NCBI RefSeq assembly: GCF_010104355.1
Contig: NZ_CP044972.1
Coordinates: forward strand, 2,542,001-2,606,000
Reading direction: 5' to 3'
DNA: 64,000 nt
Source: Hydrogenophaga sp. PBL-H3
GTDB taxonomy: Bacteria; Pseudomonadota; Gammaproteobacteria; Burkholderiales; Burkholderiaceae_C
The notes under the pieces are model-generated. The model was not told where the DNA came from, did not search any database, and saw nothing but the letters and a program-made list of their open reading frames with translations. Both the position numbers and the translations under genes were made by a program. Shown piece after piece: positions 53,967 through 63,970 of the stretch. Numbering within the stretch: position 1 is the stretch's first letter; the number at the start of each line of letters is the position of its first letter.

Positions 53967-54956
53967 TCACGATGCGCGCCCGGTGAGCCGGCGGACCATG
54001 TTGCGCGAGATGCCCATGGACAGCGTCAAGGCGAGGAGCGCTGCATACGGCTTGCGTCCATACCAGGCGGCCCGCCACAGGCACGAGGCCGCGCGGCGAT
54101 CGTTCGCCACATACAGACCATAAGCAGCCTCCCACAGCCTGTGGGCCCAATCGGTTCGCTGACGTCGGGTCAGACGCTCACCGGGTAACCACTTCAAACA
54201 AATGAGACAGACCGTGTGCAGGTAGTGCGGTGAGGGATTGGCAAATATCGTACGCACCAACGAGGTGGAAACGATGCGATAGCGCGCCACGACACCATGG
54301 CAGTAGACGAACTCAAAACGAGCAGCCAGGCGCAGCCACATGTCGTAGTCCTCGTAGGCCAGCTGCTCGTCGTACATCCCCACCTCCACCAGAGCCTGAC
54401 GGCGAATCAAGGTGGACATCGCGGGAATGAAGTTGCGGTTGGCTAGCTCTGCAAAAATGTGTCCGGAGGGACGTGTGCATTGAGGGGTGTGAGATTCAAT
54501 GAAATCCTTCTCCAGGCGCTTGCCTTCCTCGTCCATCCGCGAGGCATCCGAATACACCACCGCCACCGCTGTCGACATAGGGCTGACGGCTGCCAGCTGG
54601 CGTTCGATCTTGTCGGGCTCCCAGGCGTCATCCGTGGCAATCATGCTGATGAACTCACCCCGTGCCTGGACCAAGGCCTCATTGAGTGTTTTGCACAGCC
54701 CCATGTTGCGGCTGTGTCGAATGAACAGCGCCCCCGGTCGATGACGCGCCAACCAGGCTTCAATCAACTGGGCCGATCCGTCCTGCGAGCAGTCATCCAT
54801 GACGATGAGCTGAAAGTCCTGAAAGGTCTGCGCTGCGATGCTGTCCAGGCACTCCTTGAGGAATCGAGCGTGGTTGAAGCACAGCGCGATGACGGTCACT
54901 GCCGGCGCGCGCGCTGCATCGATTTCTGCATGCATCAACGTGCTTGAGTCAATCAC
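53967..54956 (-). CDS. GT2-family (GT-A) glycosyltransferase
   Basis: A 329-residue enzyme. VTVIALCFNHARFLKECLDSI opens the GT-A fold, and IVMDDCSQDGS and the metal-binding region ISMIATDDAWEPDK (paired aspartates) follow. The acceptor-site segment YEDYDMWLRLAARF contains the ED pair typical of GT2. The C-terminal 80 residues are helical and basic. It lies between the other glycosyltransferase and the FdtB-like gene in the same minus-strand run. Confidence 0.88.
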   Translation of the reverse strand: MIDSSTLMHAEIDAARAPAVTVIALCFNHARFLKECLDSIAAQTFQDFQLIVMDDCSQDGSAQLIEAWLARHRPGALFIRHSRNMGLCKTLNEALVQARGEFISMIATDDAWEPDKIERQLAAVSPMSTAVAVVYSDASRMDEEGKRLEKDFIESHTPQCTRPSGHIFAELANRNFIPAMSTLIRRQALVEVGMYDEQLAYEDYDMWLRLAARFEFVYCHGVVARYRIVSTSLVRTIFANPSPHYLHTVCLICLKWLPGERLTRRQRTDWAHRLWEAAYGLYVANDRRAASCLWRAAWYGRKPYAALLALTLSMGISRNMVRRLTGRAS

Positions 54957-54986
54957 GGCAACAGGCGAGCAGGTGCCGCAACTGAA

Positions 54987-56093
54987 TCAAAGCGAGGCCG
55001 CGGCATCGCGACAAGCCGAAATCACCTGCTCTACCTGGGCATCCGACATTTGGGGCCAGATGGGCAAACTCAGAACTTCGTCGTGGATGGCCTCCGCCAC
55101 AGGCAGACTGCCAACGCCGAGCTTCAGTTCTGAGTAAGCAGGTTGTCGGTGGGGCGCCACCGGGTAATGAATCACGGTGCCAATGCCACGGTTTGCCAAC
55201 GCCTGCGCGAGCGCATCCCGTTGCGCCGAGCGCACCACAAACAGGTGCCACACCGGCTCTGCCCATTCAGGCACTTGGGGGACAGCGACGCCGCACCCCT
55301 CCAGAGCCTCGCGGTAGCGATCAGCGATGGCTCGACGTTGCACGTTCCAGCCATCCAGCAGTCGAAGCTTTTCACGGAGAAACGCCGCCTGCAGCTCGTC
55401 GAGCCGGCTGTTGAAGCCCTTGTACTGGTTGTGGTACTTGCGCTCGGACCCATAGTTGCGCAGCACCCGAAGTCGTGCGGCCAGCGCGTCGTCGTTGGTG
55501 GTGATGGCACCACCATCGCCAAGTGCGCCCAGGTTCTTGCCGGGGTAGAAACTGAAGCCAGCGGCGTCACCAAGCCCACCCACCAACCGCCCCTTGTACC
55601 GCGCTCCATGTGCCTGAGCCGCGTCTTCAAGCACTTTCAGACCATGCTTTGCAGCCAGGGCGTTGATGCCATCCATGTCGGCGGGCTGACCATACAGATG
55701 CACCGGCATGATGGCCCGCGTGCGGGGAGTCAATGCAGCTTCGATGCGGGAAGCGTCGAGGTTGAAGGTGTGTGGATCAGGCTCCACCGGCACGGGTGTG
55801 GCGCCGGCATACGACACCGCAAGCCAGGTGGCAATGTAGGTGTTGGAGGGCACGATCACTTCATCACCCGCGCCGATGTCCATGGCCTTGAGAACGAGGA
55901 ACAAGGCATCGAGACCGTTGGCCACACCAACGGCGTGGCGCGTTTCGCAGTAAGCGGCGAACTCGGTTTCGAACAGTTCCACCTCTTTGCCGAGGATGAA
56001 GCTGCTGGAGTCCACCACCCGTTGATATGCGGCGTCCAGGCCTGGGCGCATGCTGTTGTGCATGGCGCTGAGATCGAGAAACGGAACGCTCAT
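54987..56093 (-). CDS. Sugar 3-aminotransferase, FdtB/QdtB-like (DegT family)
   Basis: A 368-residue PLP enzyme. PLP contacts are in [11 protein letters not shown] (156-163) and the Schiff-base lysine is K186 in [28 protein letters not shown] and [14 protein letters not shown] are typical of the FdtB/QdtB/DesV branch. It should transaminate a dTDP-3-keto-6-deoxyhexose to the 3-amino sugar. ATG at 56093 overlaps the stop of the FdtA-like gene (ATGA); an ATG at 56102 is also in frame. With its two neighbours it forms a complete 3-acetamido-3,6-dideoxyhexose cassette. Confidence 0.9.
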   Translation of the reverse strand: MSVPFLDLSAMHNSMRPGLDAAYQRVVDSSSFILGKEVELFETEFAAYCETRHAVGVANGLDALFLVLKAMDIGAGDEVIVPSNTYIATWLAVSYAGATPVPVEPDPHTFNLDASRIEAALTPRTRAIMPVHLYGQPADMDGINALAAKHGLKVLEDAAQAHGARYKGRLVGGLGDAAGFSFYPGKNLGALGDGGAITTNDDALAARLRVLRNYGSERKYHNQYKGFNSRLDELQAAFLREKLRLLDGWNVQRRAIADRYREALEGCGVAVPQVPEWAEPVWHLFVVRSAQRDALAQALANRGIGTVIHYPVAPHRQPAYSELKLGVGSLPVAEAIHDEVLSLPIWPQMSDAQVEQVISACRDAAASL

Positions 56094-56500
56094 GCTTGCC
56101 ACCTCGCGCGCATGAAATCGCTGTACTCGCGGAAATAGTCGTCTTCGGAGTATTTGTTGGAGGCCAGCACCATCAGCACCGAACCCGAGGAGAAGTTGTC
56201 GATGGTGCGCCAGATCATGGGGCAGACGTACAGACCCTGATAAGAGCGGTTCAGATGCACGCGCCTCTTGTCTTTGCCGTCGTCGAGCACCACGTCAAAG
56301 CTGCCCGACATGGCGATGATCAGCTGGTGCAGGCCCTTGTGGGCGTGCCCGCCCCGCTCCGAGCCACCGGGCACGTCGTAGAGGTAATAGACCCGCTGGA
56401 TATCGAAGGGAATGTGCGTCCCTCCTTCAATCGCAGTCAGGTTGCCGCGAGGGTCTTTGTGGATGGGCAGATCCATCACCTTGCACAAGTCAATTGACAT
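56090..56500 (-). CDS. dTDP-4-oxo-6-deoxyglucose 3,4-ketoisomerase, FdtA/QdtA-like
   Basis: A 136-residue cupin-type protein of the WxcM/FdtA family. The conserved [31 protein letters not shown] (catalytic His pair) and [22 protein letters not shown] are present. It isomerises dTDP-4-oxo-6-deoxyglucose to the 3-keto sugar. Whether the product is the galacto (FdtA) or gluco (QdtA) epimer cannot be told by eye. It lies 29 bases after the acetyltransferase gene. Confidence 0.9.
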   Translation of the reverse strand: MSIDLCKVMDLPIHKDPRGNLTAIEGGTHIPFDIQRVYYLYDVPGGSERGGHAHKGLHQLIIAMSGSFDVVLDDGKDKRRVHLNRSYQGLYVCPMIWRTIDNFSSGSVLMVLASNKYSEDDYFREYSDFMRARWQA

Positions 56501-56529
56501 AGCTTTCTTTCAGGAAGAATGGGAGCAGG

Positions 56530-57012
56530 TCAAGCTGGATTTTCGTCATCCACATGGCCCGTGATTCGAGCCGGATTTCCCATCACGATGGCGCCGTCTG
56601 GGACATCCCGTGTCACCACCGCGCCGGCACCCACCATCGCCCGTGCTCCGATGGTAAGACCCGGGAGGATGGTAGCGTTTGCGCCGATGGATGCGCCCGC
56701 CTTCACCAGAGTGTGCTGGAGATGAAACGCATGATTTTTGCTGCGCGGAAAGCTGTCGTTGGTGAAGGTGGCGTTGGGCCCGATGAAAGCGCCGTCTTCC
56801 ACGCGAAGCCCGTCCCACAACTGAACACCGCATTTGATGGTTACATCGTTGCCCACCACCACGTTGCCTTCGATGTACACCCCATCGCAAATGTTGCACC
56901 CTGAGCCGATGCGTGCACCCGGCAGGATGTGCGCGAAGGCCCAGACTCGAGTGCCATCGCCAATGGTGTCGCTCTCCACCAGGGCATGTGAGTGTTTGAA
57001 AAATTCGGCCAT
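56530..57012 (-). CDS. Left-handed beta-helix N-acetyltransferase, FdtC/QdtC/WbpD-like
   Basis: A 160-residue hexapeptide-repeat protein. Successive repeats of the [LIV]-G-x-x-x-x type run from [10 protein letters not shown] to [13 protein letters not shown], with the acetyl-CoA trimer motif and GNPARI at the end. [10 protein letters not shown] is shared with sugar-nucleotide N-acetyltransferases. In this context it acetylates the 3-amino group made by the FdtB-like enzyme. ATG 57012 is preferred; the upstream TTG would add two residues. Confidence 0.88.
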   Translation of the reverse strand: MAEFFKHSHALVESDTIGDGTRVWAFAHILPGARIGSGCNICDGVYIEGNVVVGNDVTIKCGVQLWDGLRVEDGAFIGPNATFTNDSFPRSKNHAFHLQHTLVKAGASIGANATILPGLTIGARAMVGAGAVVTRDVPDGAIVMGNPARITGHVDDENPA

Positions 57013-57025
57013 ATTCAAGTTCCGT

Positions 57026-58522
57026 TCAATGTGCAGGGCGCCTGGCCAAGAGCTTGTTGCCGAGGAAATTCAGCAACACTTTCTCGGCGCTTTCCGGGCG
57101 ACCAGCAATCCACCACAGGGCCGCAACGATCACCGCATATGCAACGGCTCCTACAGCCACCAAACCGAGAAGATGCAGCGCCAGGGGAACTTCCCACCCG
57201 ATTGGAGCCGCCAGGCGGCCTATGCCCAAAAGAATGGCCGCCATGAACGCAGATGCCACCATAGGTCGCCACATGGCTGCAGCCAACTGACGCTTATGAG
57301 CACCAGTCACCCGTGTGAACACATACACGATCCCGGCAAAACCCAGCAGGGCAGATACGAAGTGTGCGTAGGCAGCCCCCAGAGCGCCATAGTGCAGACT
57401 GGCAAGTACCACCGCGGGAAGCGAAACAGCCAACAAGCTGGCTGACAGAAGCGTGTTGGCCTTGGGCTTTCCCATCGCAGACATCACCACGTACATGTTG
57501 CCCTGCAACGCACCCACCAGACCACACAATCCCAGAATTTGAAGGATGGGAACAGCTTCCACCCACTGTGCCCCCAACAGCAAGTTCACGACCAAATCCG
57601 ACAGACAGAACAGGCCCACGGCCACAGGAAATGACAACAGACTGATGAGGCCGTACACCTCGAGGAATCGCGCCAGCAACTTCTCGCGCACCCTGGCCAA
57701 CTGAGCATAGGCGGGATAAACAGCGCGGTTGAGGGGTGCGATGAGCTCAGTCGAGGGCATCGCAGAGATCTCAGCCGCGAGGTTGTAAATACCCAGGCCG
57801 TAACTGCCCACCGTGCGCCCCAGAATGAAATCGGTGGAGCGACTGTGCAGGAACTGGATCAGGTTCGAGATGAACAACCACTTTGAAAAATGAAACAGAT
57901 CGGCCCTTGCGGCCAGCGAAAACCGCGGGCGGTAGGGGTGCAGTAGATAACTGATGGCCACTGCCATGAGCTTGCCTGCGATGGTGGCAAAAATCAGCGC
58001 CCAGAAGCTGCGCAACGTGAACGCCAGGGTGACCACCACGATGAACACGGCCACGCGCTTGATCAGCAGGTACTTGAACTCCATGCGGAAGTTCAGCTCC
58101 TTGCGAAAGGCCACGGTGCCGATGTTTTCAAACCCGCCCACCACGGCCCCGATGGCCAGTGCGGGCAGCATCAGCTCCAGGCGCGGCTCGCGGTAGAACG
58201 CCGCCGCCGGCACCGCCATCACCAGCAGCAAGATCGCAATGGCCACGCCAAAGATCACATTGAAGGTCCACGCCGTATCGAAATGGCTGCGCTCGGTGTC
58301 TTGCCGCTGAATGAGCGCGGAGTCAAAGCCGAAGGCACCCATCAGCTCCAGCAGAGACACCACGGCCATGGCCATGGCCACCAGGCCGAAGTCCGACGGC
58401 GTGAGCACGCGCACGAGCACCAGGGTGCTGATCAGGCCGATGCTTTTGTCCAGCAGCTTGAAGCCCATGAGCCAGGCAGCGCCCTTGGCAATTTGCTTTC
58501 CGGTGGCGTGGGGTGCGGTCAT
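57026..58522 (-). CDS. Wzx-type lipid-linked oligosaccharide flippase
   Basis: A 498-residue membrane protein with about 12-14 helices and the polysaccharide-transport signature [20 protein letters not shown], followed by [17 protein letters not shown] and [15 protein letters not shown]. It belongs to the MOP/PST superfamily and flips undecaprenyl-linked repeat units to the periplasmic face, where a Wzy-type polymerase acts. It is the first gene of the minus-strand Fdt-glycosyltransferase run. Confidence 0.92.
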   Translation of the reverse strand: MTAPHATGKQIAKGAAWLMGFKLLDKSIGLISTLVLVRVLTPSDFGLVAMAMAVVSLLELMGAFGFDSALIQRQDTERSHFDTAWTFNVIFGVAIAILLLVMAVPAAAFYREPRLELMLPALAIGAVVGGFENIGTVAFRKELNFRMEFKYLLIKRVAVFIVVVTLAFTLRSFWALIFATIAGKLMAVAISYLLHPYRPRFSLAARADLFHFSKWLFISNLIQFLHSRSTDFILGRTVGSYGLGIYNLAAEISAMPSTELIAPLNRAVYPAYAQLARVREKLLARFLEVYGLISLLSFPVAVGLFCLSDLVVNLLLGAQWVEAVPILQILGLCGLVGALQGNMYVVMSAMGKPKANTLLSASLLAVSLPAVVLASLHYGALGAAYAHFVSALLGFAGIVYVFTRVTGAHKRQLAAAMWRPMVASAFMAAILLGIGRLAAPIGWEVPLALHLLGLVAVGAVAYAVIVAALWWIAGRPESAEKVLLNFLGNKLLARRPAH

Positions 58523-58601
58523 GAGCTTCAGCGTTTGATAGGGTACAAAAACCCCAGGTTGATAAATTCATGAGCAACACAATTAAGAATCATTAAATAG
58601 T

Positions 58602-60575
58602 TCATTCCGATTTGAAAACCTCAGCAAACATTGGCACAAGAAATTTGTTGCCCCACTCGCTTAAATGGTCATCATCAAAATACAAAGGTCGTCCATCTTT
58701 GGCGCCATGACAGCGGCCTTCATGACACAAATATGGCAATGGATCGAGAATACTCACACCACAGCGATCCCGTGCCTCATCTTGTGCTGCCCAAATGAAC
58801 GCTTGACGCTGATGATATTGATCGAGTGGAATAGAGATTTCTGCATCTTTCCCCCAAGCGATCGCACGGACTACAGCCTTGGGAACGTGCACACCCATTT
58901 CGGGAATAGGTCGCACTAAAAACACACGTCTACTCTTGGCAAATTGACAAGCAGTATCTGTTAATTGACGGGCGTACTCCGTTAAAAATTCGGGCGAGAC
59001 TTTATGGAAAGCTTTGGTAAAATAGACCATGGGCACCCCAAGGTCATTTTCCCAAGGTTCATTATGCCCAAGTGCATATACCGCACTTCGATTTACAATA
59101 ACCAAAGGAATATCCTGGGAAATTTGCTCCAACTTGGAAACTGTCCAATTCAAAAAACCGTTGCAGTTTTCATTCGATTTAAATTTTGGAGAAAGATTTT
59201 TGACGCCGATTATCGTTGGGCAACTAACGTAACTCCAGTCCAAGACTCCGCCATCGCCGCTAGGCACAGCCGCAGCCAGTGCAGTAGTTAGGGAGTCTGC
59301 ATGGCTATCCCCAATCAAAATGGCTCGTAACTTATCGCCCTGCCCGTAGATACATGAGGGTGAACTTTCACCTTGTTTTACAAAACAAGTATCCCGACGA
59401 GGTTTTGTGTTATTTGCCTCTTTGGCAGCAATTTCAATTTCTACAGACAGTCTACCGGACACTCCATTCAAGATACTGACCAGCGCACCAGCAGTAGCAA
59501 TAACCGCTGTAAATACCATAAAACCTTCGAAACGAAATTTACTCTTAGAATTCGAAAAGAAACTTTGCGATTTCTTTTCAATGCAAATGAATGAATAGTG
59601 CCCAAGGATGAATGCGAAAAGCATCCCAACTGAAACCATCACCCAATTGTCTTGGAGCTCCAAAAAATACAATACTACGACGACTGGCCAATGCCAAAGA
59701 TAGATCGAGTAGGATCGAAAGCCGATCCATTGAATCAATGCACCTGATGACAGCACCGAATTTGCCTGAGCAGATAGCAGTACCAGCATCGCGCCTAGAA
59801 CTGGAATCAAAGCTCTCCAACCAGGCCATTCGCTACCTGAATCGAAATAAACAACTGATAATCCAATTGCGAAAAACCCGACATACTCAAGCAATCTCCG
59901 CCTTACATTGTCAATCACCAACCTATTACTGGCGAGATAAACAGCCCCGCCAGCCAACATTTCCCAAGCTCTTGTCGGAAGCAGATAGAATGCTGCGATC
60001 GGCTTCAATGGTGTCAGTGCCACAGACATCGCCAAGGATGCGATCAAAAATGCAACGACAATCCAAAATACATTAGCACGATTAGATTGAATTCTCCAAA
60101 TCATCATAAGAATCAATGGGAGAAAAAAATAGAACTGCCACTCCACCGCCAAAGACCAAGTGTGAAGCAGCCATTTTTCATGGGAGGCTGCATCGAAATA
60201 TCCTGCCTCATTCCAGAACATCACGTTGGACAAGAACATCAGACTTGAGACAGTGTGCGCGCCCAATAACTCATATTCCTGTGGTATGAGAAAAAACCAA
60301 CCCAGCACCAATAGCACAGCACACAACACCGATAGCGCAGGAATGATGCGTCGGGCTCTAGCTCGGTAAAAGGCCCATAAATCAAATCCTGATTCTTGCT
60401 CAAGTCCTGAAACCACGATTCCAGTCATCAAGAAGCCTGAGATGACAAAAAATACATCAACCCCAACAAAGCCGCCCTGAAATCCTGGTACGGCAAAGTG
60501 GTAGAGCAGGACCGCAACGACGGCCCAAGCTCGCAGGCCATTTATGTCATTACGAAAACTGGCTGAAGTGATCAA
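58602..60575 (-). CDS. OafA/YrhL-type O-acyltransferase with C-terminal SGNH domain
   Basis: A 657-residue protein. The first 360 residues are an acyltransferase-3 domain with about 10-11 helices; NDINGLRAWAVVAVLLYH carries the catalytic-region His and FFVISGFLMTG follows. The C-terminal 260 residues are an SGNH domain with the Ser motif IGDSHADS and a likely catalytic DxxH-like segment DDDHLSEWG near the end. It O-acylates an extracytoplasmic glycan. The gene is clearly richer in A+T than its neighbours (by eye nearer 45% than 60+% GC) and uses AT-rich codons, suggesting recent transfer. Confidence 0.9.
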   Translation of the reverse strand: MITSASFRNDINGLRAWAVVAVLLYHFAVPGFQGGFVGVDVFFVISGFLMTGIVVSGLEQESGFDLWAFYRARARRIIPALSVLCAVLLVLGWFFLIPQEYELLGAHTVSSLMFLSNVMFWNEAGYFDAASHEKWLLHTWSLAVEWQFYFFLPLILMMIWRIQSNRANVFWIVVAFLIASLAMSVALTPLKPIAAFYLLPTRAWEMLAGGAVYLASNRLVIDNVRRRLLEYVGFFAIGLSVVYFDSGSEWPGWRALIPVLGAMLVLLSAQANSVLSSGALIQWIGFRSYSIYLWHWPVVVVLYFLELQDNWVMVSVGMLFAFILGHYSFICIEKKSQSFFSNSKSKFRFEGFMVFTAVIATAGALVSILNGVSGRLSVEIEIAAKEANNTKPRRDTCFVKQGESSPSCIYGQGDKLRAILIGDSHADSLTTALAAAVPSGDGGVLDWSYVSCPTIIGVKNLSPKFKSNENCNGFLNWTVSKLEQISQDIPLVIVNRSAVYALGHNEPWENDLGVPMVYFTKAFHKVSPEFLTEYARQLTDTACQFAKSRRVFLVRPIPEMGVHVPKAVVRAIAWGKDAEISIPLDQYHQRQAFIWAAQDEARDRCGVSILDPLPYLCHEGRCHGAKDGRPLYFDDDHLSEWGNKFLVPMFAEVFKSE

Positions 60576-60647
60576 TTCAACCTCGCCATCTCAGAAACCC
60601 ATGGGTCTCGCTACGAAAAGCCAATAGGAACATCTGATACGGCCCCA

Positions 60648-61769
60648 TCAGGCAAGCTTCTGAAGTGAAGGCCAGCGAAATTCCATCAGGGTGTAGTGCC
60701 CGGTCTGGCAGTTCACGGGCGTGCACAGCAGCGCTCCCGCTGGGCTGGTGCCCTTGGGCAGGGAAATGGATGCGTATGGGCTGACGCCTGGGCGTGGGTG
60801 GGGTGCGTGGGGCAATGCGAGGCATTGGCGCCACTGGCGGTCTGGTCCGCGAAACCAGAGCCCTGCTTCTTCGGGGGTGTCTTGCAGCCTTCCAGGCTCG
60901 TAGGTGGTTTGAAGCATGGCCGTGCCGTCGGTGAATTCACAAGCGGCGTAGGCGGGGTTGCCGATGGTGGCGCACTCGGTGCGTTGGCCAGTGGCGAAGT
61001 CGTAGCGGTAGATGCGGTTGATGGCTTCGGCCGGCGCGTCTTTGCCGGCGTCCATGCCCCACTCCATGCCGCTCTCGTCAAACAACACGGCAATGGCGCG
61101 CCAGCTCTGGTCGCCGCCGGCAAAGCGGTGCACGGTGGCGAATTCGTCGTCGGTGTAATAGAAGGACGACTCGTGGTTCAGGTCGCCGGTGCAGATCCAG
61201 AGGCGGTTGCGAAAGCGGTCGTAGTGGATGGCATGCACATGCTTGATTTCGCTGCGCGCGAACGTCCAGCAGGCTTGTACTGTCTGCGCTTGAACATCGA
61301 CCCGACACACCCGGATGTCGCGGTTGTGCCCGTTGAGGTACTCACCAAAGTAGGCGCACTGGCTTTTTGGATGCACCGCCACGCCGCCACGCAGCGGGGT
61401 CGCTATCGGGGGGGTCAAGGGGTCGGGCAGCACTTGCGCGCACGACTCGTGGCGGGCCGCCGAATACCAATAGATCCGGTCGTAGAACACCAGCACATCG
61501 CGGCTGGGCAATTCCACCAGGTCCTGTATGCCGGGTCCGGGCCAGAAGGTGCGCTTGAGCCAGCTCCGCGCGAGCGCGTCTTTCAGGCGGCCTTGCACGC
61601 TGTCGGTCTTGGGCGGTAGGCGAAAGACTTTGCGCAGGGCCTGGGTGGCGTAGGTGAACCGGTAGACACCGTGGTCGTGCGTGCACCAGCAGCCTTCGGC
61701 ATCCGACCAATGCGCCAGCATTTCCGGATGCACAGGGGTCAAGCCATGGCCGCTGGCATGTCGGTTCAC
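60648..61769 (-). CDS. Protein of unknown function, possible beta-propeller
   Basis: A 373-residue protein without signal peptide or membrane helix. I do not recognise a family. Repeated blade-like segments are visible (GCWCTHDHGVYRFTYATQ, RDVLVFYDRIYWYSAARH, CAYFGEYLNGHNRDIRVCRVD, RLWICTGDLNHESSFYYTDDEFATVHR, NRIYRYDFATGQRTE), which suggests a five- to seven-bladed propeller. It is coupled by a 4-base overlap to the deacetylase-glycosyltransferase fusion. A role in sensing or binding a glycan is only a guess. Confidence 0.55.
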   Translation of the reverse strand: MNRHASGHGLTPVHPEMLAHWSDAEGCWCTHDHGVYRFTYATQALRKVFRLPPKTDSVQGRLKDALARSWLKRTFWPGPGIQDLVELPSRDVLVFYDRIYWYSAARHESCAQVLPDPLTPPIATPLRGGVAVHPKSQCAYFGEYLNGHNRDIRVCRVDVQAQTVQACWTFARSEIKHVHAIHYDRFRNRLWICTGDLNHESSFYYTDDEFATVHRFAGGDQSWRAIAVLFDESGMEWGMDAGKDAPAEAINRIYRYDFATGQRTECATIGNPAYAACEFTDGTAMLQTTYEPGRLQDTPEEAGLWFRGPDRQWRQCLALPHAPHPRPGVSPYASISLPKGTSPAGALLCTPVNCQTGHYTLMEFRWPSLQKLA

Positions 61770-63970
61770 GTTGAGGTCTCGGCGATGCGGTCAAACAGCC
61801 GGCCCAGGCTGCCCGCCTGCGAACTGCGGGAATAGCTCAGCACGAGGTTGCGGTTGCTCGCCAGGGCGAGTTGTTGCTCCGGGCTGGCGCAAACACCCAG
61901 GGCAGCCAGCAAGGACACACGGATGGCGTCCTCGGCATGAATGTCGGCGATGTGAACTGCGTGGAAGCGGCGCAGCTGGGCGGCCGTGCCGCCCGCCGGG
62001 TCGACCACCGCCAGGATGGGCCGCTCCGAGCGCAGGTATTCGTAGATCTTGGCGGGAATCTGCGTGTTGAAGTTGCTGCCCTGAAACACCAGCAGCATGT
62101 CGGCGCCCATCATCTCGGCGATCGCCCGGTGGTAGGGAATGGGCGCGCCCACCTCGACGCACGCCGTCAGGTCGTACCGTTGCGCGCAAGCCATCACCTC
62201 GTCCCCATGGTGAGGGGCGCGGAAGCGGATGCACAAGCGCCGGGGGTCGAGGTGCCCCTCGTCGATGAGCATGCGCACCGCCGCAAAGAAGGTCGACGGA
62301 TCTCTGTCTTTGGGGTAGATCAACCCGCTGTGCAACAGCAGCAGCTTGCCCTCCTCCACGCCTTCGCGCGAGGGCACCACCTGGGCAAAGGCTTCTTCGT
62401 CGTACCCGTTTTCGATCACGTGGCATTTGGCCGCGTGCTCGGGGTAACGGCGGCCATAGGCCTCGGCGGCGCTGGCGGTGGTGAACACGCAGGCCGACGC
62501 GGTGCGCAGCACACGGGCCTCCAGCCACTGCCAGACCCGGCGCTGCATGCGGTCCACCGGGTACTCACTGTTGACCATGGGGTCGCGGAAATCGGCCACC
62601 CACGGCAAGCCACTGAGGCTGGACAGGCTCGCGCCAATGAGGTGCGCGGTGGAGATCGGGTAGGTGCTCCAGATGAGCTTGGGCGGCTGGCGCCGGATCT
62701 CCTTCATGCCCACCCACACGGCGGGAAGCCACCACGACGACCAACGATCGGGCAGCGCGATCAGCCGTGGGTACTTGCCCTTGATGGACAGGTGGCGGGC
62801 GGCATCGAGCGCTGTGGCCCGCACCACACTGGTCTGCGAGGGAATGGAGGAAACGAGGTCGTTGCGCTGTTCCTCGAACGCGCAGGGCGTGGCCGCGAGC
62901 ACCGAGGTGGACCAGCCTTGCTGGGGCAGGTACTTCACGAAGTTCAGCGTGCGCAAAATGCCGCTGCTGCCGGCCTGCGGCGGGAAGTGAAACGCGACCA
63001 TGAGCGCCCGCTTCTGCTCTGTCGTGGTTTCAGCCAGCATGGGCATGCGCTGCGACAGGTTGCGCATGAACTGCAGGTTCATGTGCGCGGTGGTGGGTCC
63101 CCAGGGGGTGAAGCGGGGGACCTGCAGCAGCGAGGTGTCGGCCGATGCCACGCCACGCAAGGTGGTGAGCGCATACCGGTAGCCTGCCCGCCGCACCATC
63201 TCGATGTGCTCCGGGCCGAAGTCTTTGCCGGGAGCGCCGTTGGGGTAGGCAAAGGCCGTGACCTTGCCGCGAATGATGGATTCGATCTGCTCGCGGGCGC
63301 CCGCAATCTCTTCAAAGGCCTTCTCGGCCGTGCACCGGCTCAGAATGGGGTGTGTCACGGAATGCCCGCCGATGCCGAACCCCCGCGAATGCAGGGCTCG
63401 AAGGTCGGCCACATCCATCACCGGAACCCTCGAGCGCTCGAAACCGGTGTGCTGTTCGAGCGCGGTGAGCAGCCGTTCTTTTTCCATCGGCTCCTGGTAT
63501 TTCAGGAAGTCGTCCAGACGCCGAATGGTGCTCTGCCGCTCGGTCGCGTCGCCAAACCTCAAGGGCGACAGATCCACGCCGGGCCACTGCAGCGTCGGCG
63601 TGCCGGGTGGCGCTGCCGCCACGGCATGCAGGATGCGTTCGTTCCACATGGGCAGACCCGAATACTGCCCAGACGTGACGAAGAAGGTGGCATGCACGCC
63701 CAACTGCTCCAGCACGGGCACCACACCGCCGAGCCAGTCGGGGTAACCGTCGTCGAAGGTGATGCAGGCGGCGTTGGCGGGCAGATTGCCCGCGCGCAGA
63801 GCGACCAAGGCCTCGTCCAGCGGCAAGATGCGGAACCTGCGCAGCGTCGTGCGCAGCACGGCGGTGAAGGCCGCGAGATCCAGCTCCGCAGGGCTCAGCG
63901 GATGGCGGACCTGCGGGATCTTGTGAAATACGAGCGTGGTCAGCTTGCCGCTGGAAAAAGCCCTAAACAT
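61766..63970 (-). CDS. Fused polysaccharide deacetylase (CE4) and GT4 glycosyltransferase
   Basis: A 734-residue two-domain protein. Residues 1-310 are a CE4/NodB domain: CITFDDGYPDW (D73-D74), HATFFVTSGQ, GGHSVTHPILS (metal histidines) and a later AFAYPNGAPG. Residues 325-734 are a GT-B/GT4 glycosyltransferase starting RALMVAFHFPPQAGSSG, with LPWVADFRDPMVNSEYP, VIENGYDEEAF and a C-terminal donor site IPAKIYEYLRSERPILAVVD. ATG 63970 (MFRAFSS) is preferred; an ATG at 63988 would add six residues. The fusion links de-N-acetylation with glycosylation in one chain. It has no signal peptide, so it probably acts in the cytosol. Confidence 0.85.
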   Translation of the reverse strand: MFRAFSSGKLTTLVFHKIPQVRHPLSPAELDLAAFTAVLRTTLRRFRILPLDEALVALRAGNLPANAACITFDDGYPDWLGGVVPVLEQLGVHATFFVTSGQYSGLPMWNERILHAVAAAPPGTPTLQWPGVDLSPLRFGDATERQSTIRRLDDFLKYQEPMEKERLLTALEQHTGFERSRVPVMDVADLRALHSRGFGIGGHSVTHPILSRCTAEKAFEEIAGAREQIESIIRGKVTAFAYPNGAPGKDFGPEHIEMVRRAGYRYALTTLRGVASADTSLLQVPRFTPWGPTTAHMNLQFMRNLSQRMPMLAETTTEQKRALMVAFHFPPQAGSSGILRTLNFVKYLPQQGWSTSVLAATPCAFEEQRNDLVSSIPSQTSVVRATALDAARHLSIKGKYPRLIALPDRWSSWWLPAVWVGMKEIRRQPPKLIWSTYPISTAHLIGASLSSLSGLPWVADFRDPMVNSEYPVDRMQRRVWQWLEARVLRTASACVFTTASAAEAYGRRYPEHAAKCHVIENGYDEEAFAQVVPSREGVEEGKLLLLHSGLIYPKDRDPSTFFAAVRMLIDEGHLDPRRLCIRFRAPHHGDEVMACAQRYDLTACVEVGAPIPYHRAIAEMMGADMLLVFQGSNFNTQIPAKIYEYLRSERPILAVVDPAGGTAAQLRRFHAVHIADIHAEDAIRVSLLAALGVCASPEQQLALASNRNLVLSYSRSSQAGSLGRLFDRIAETST

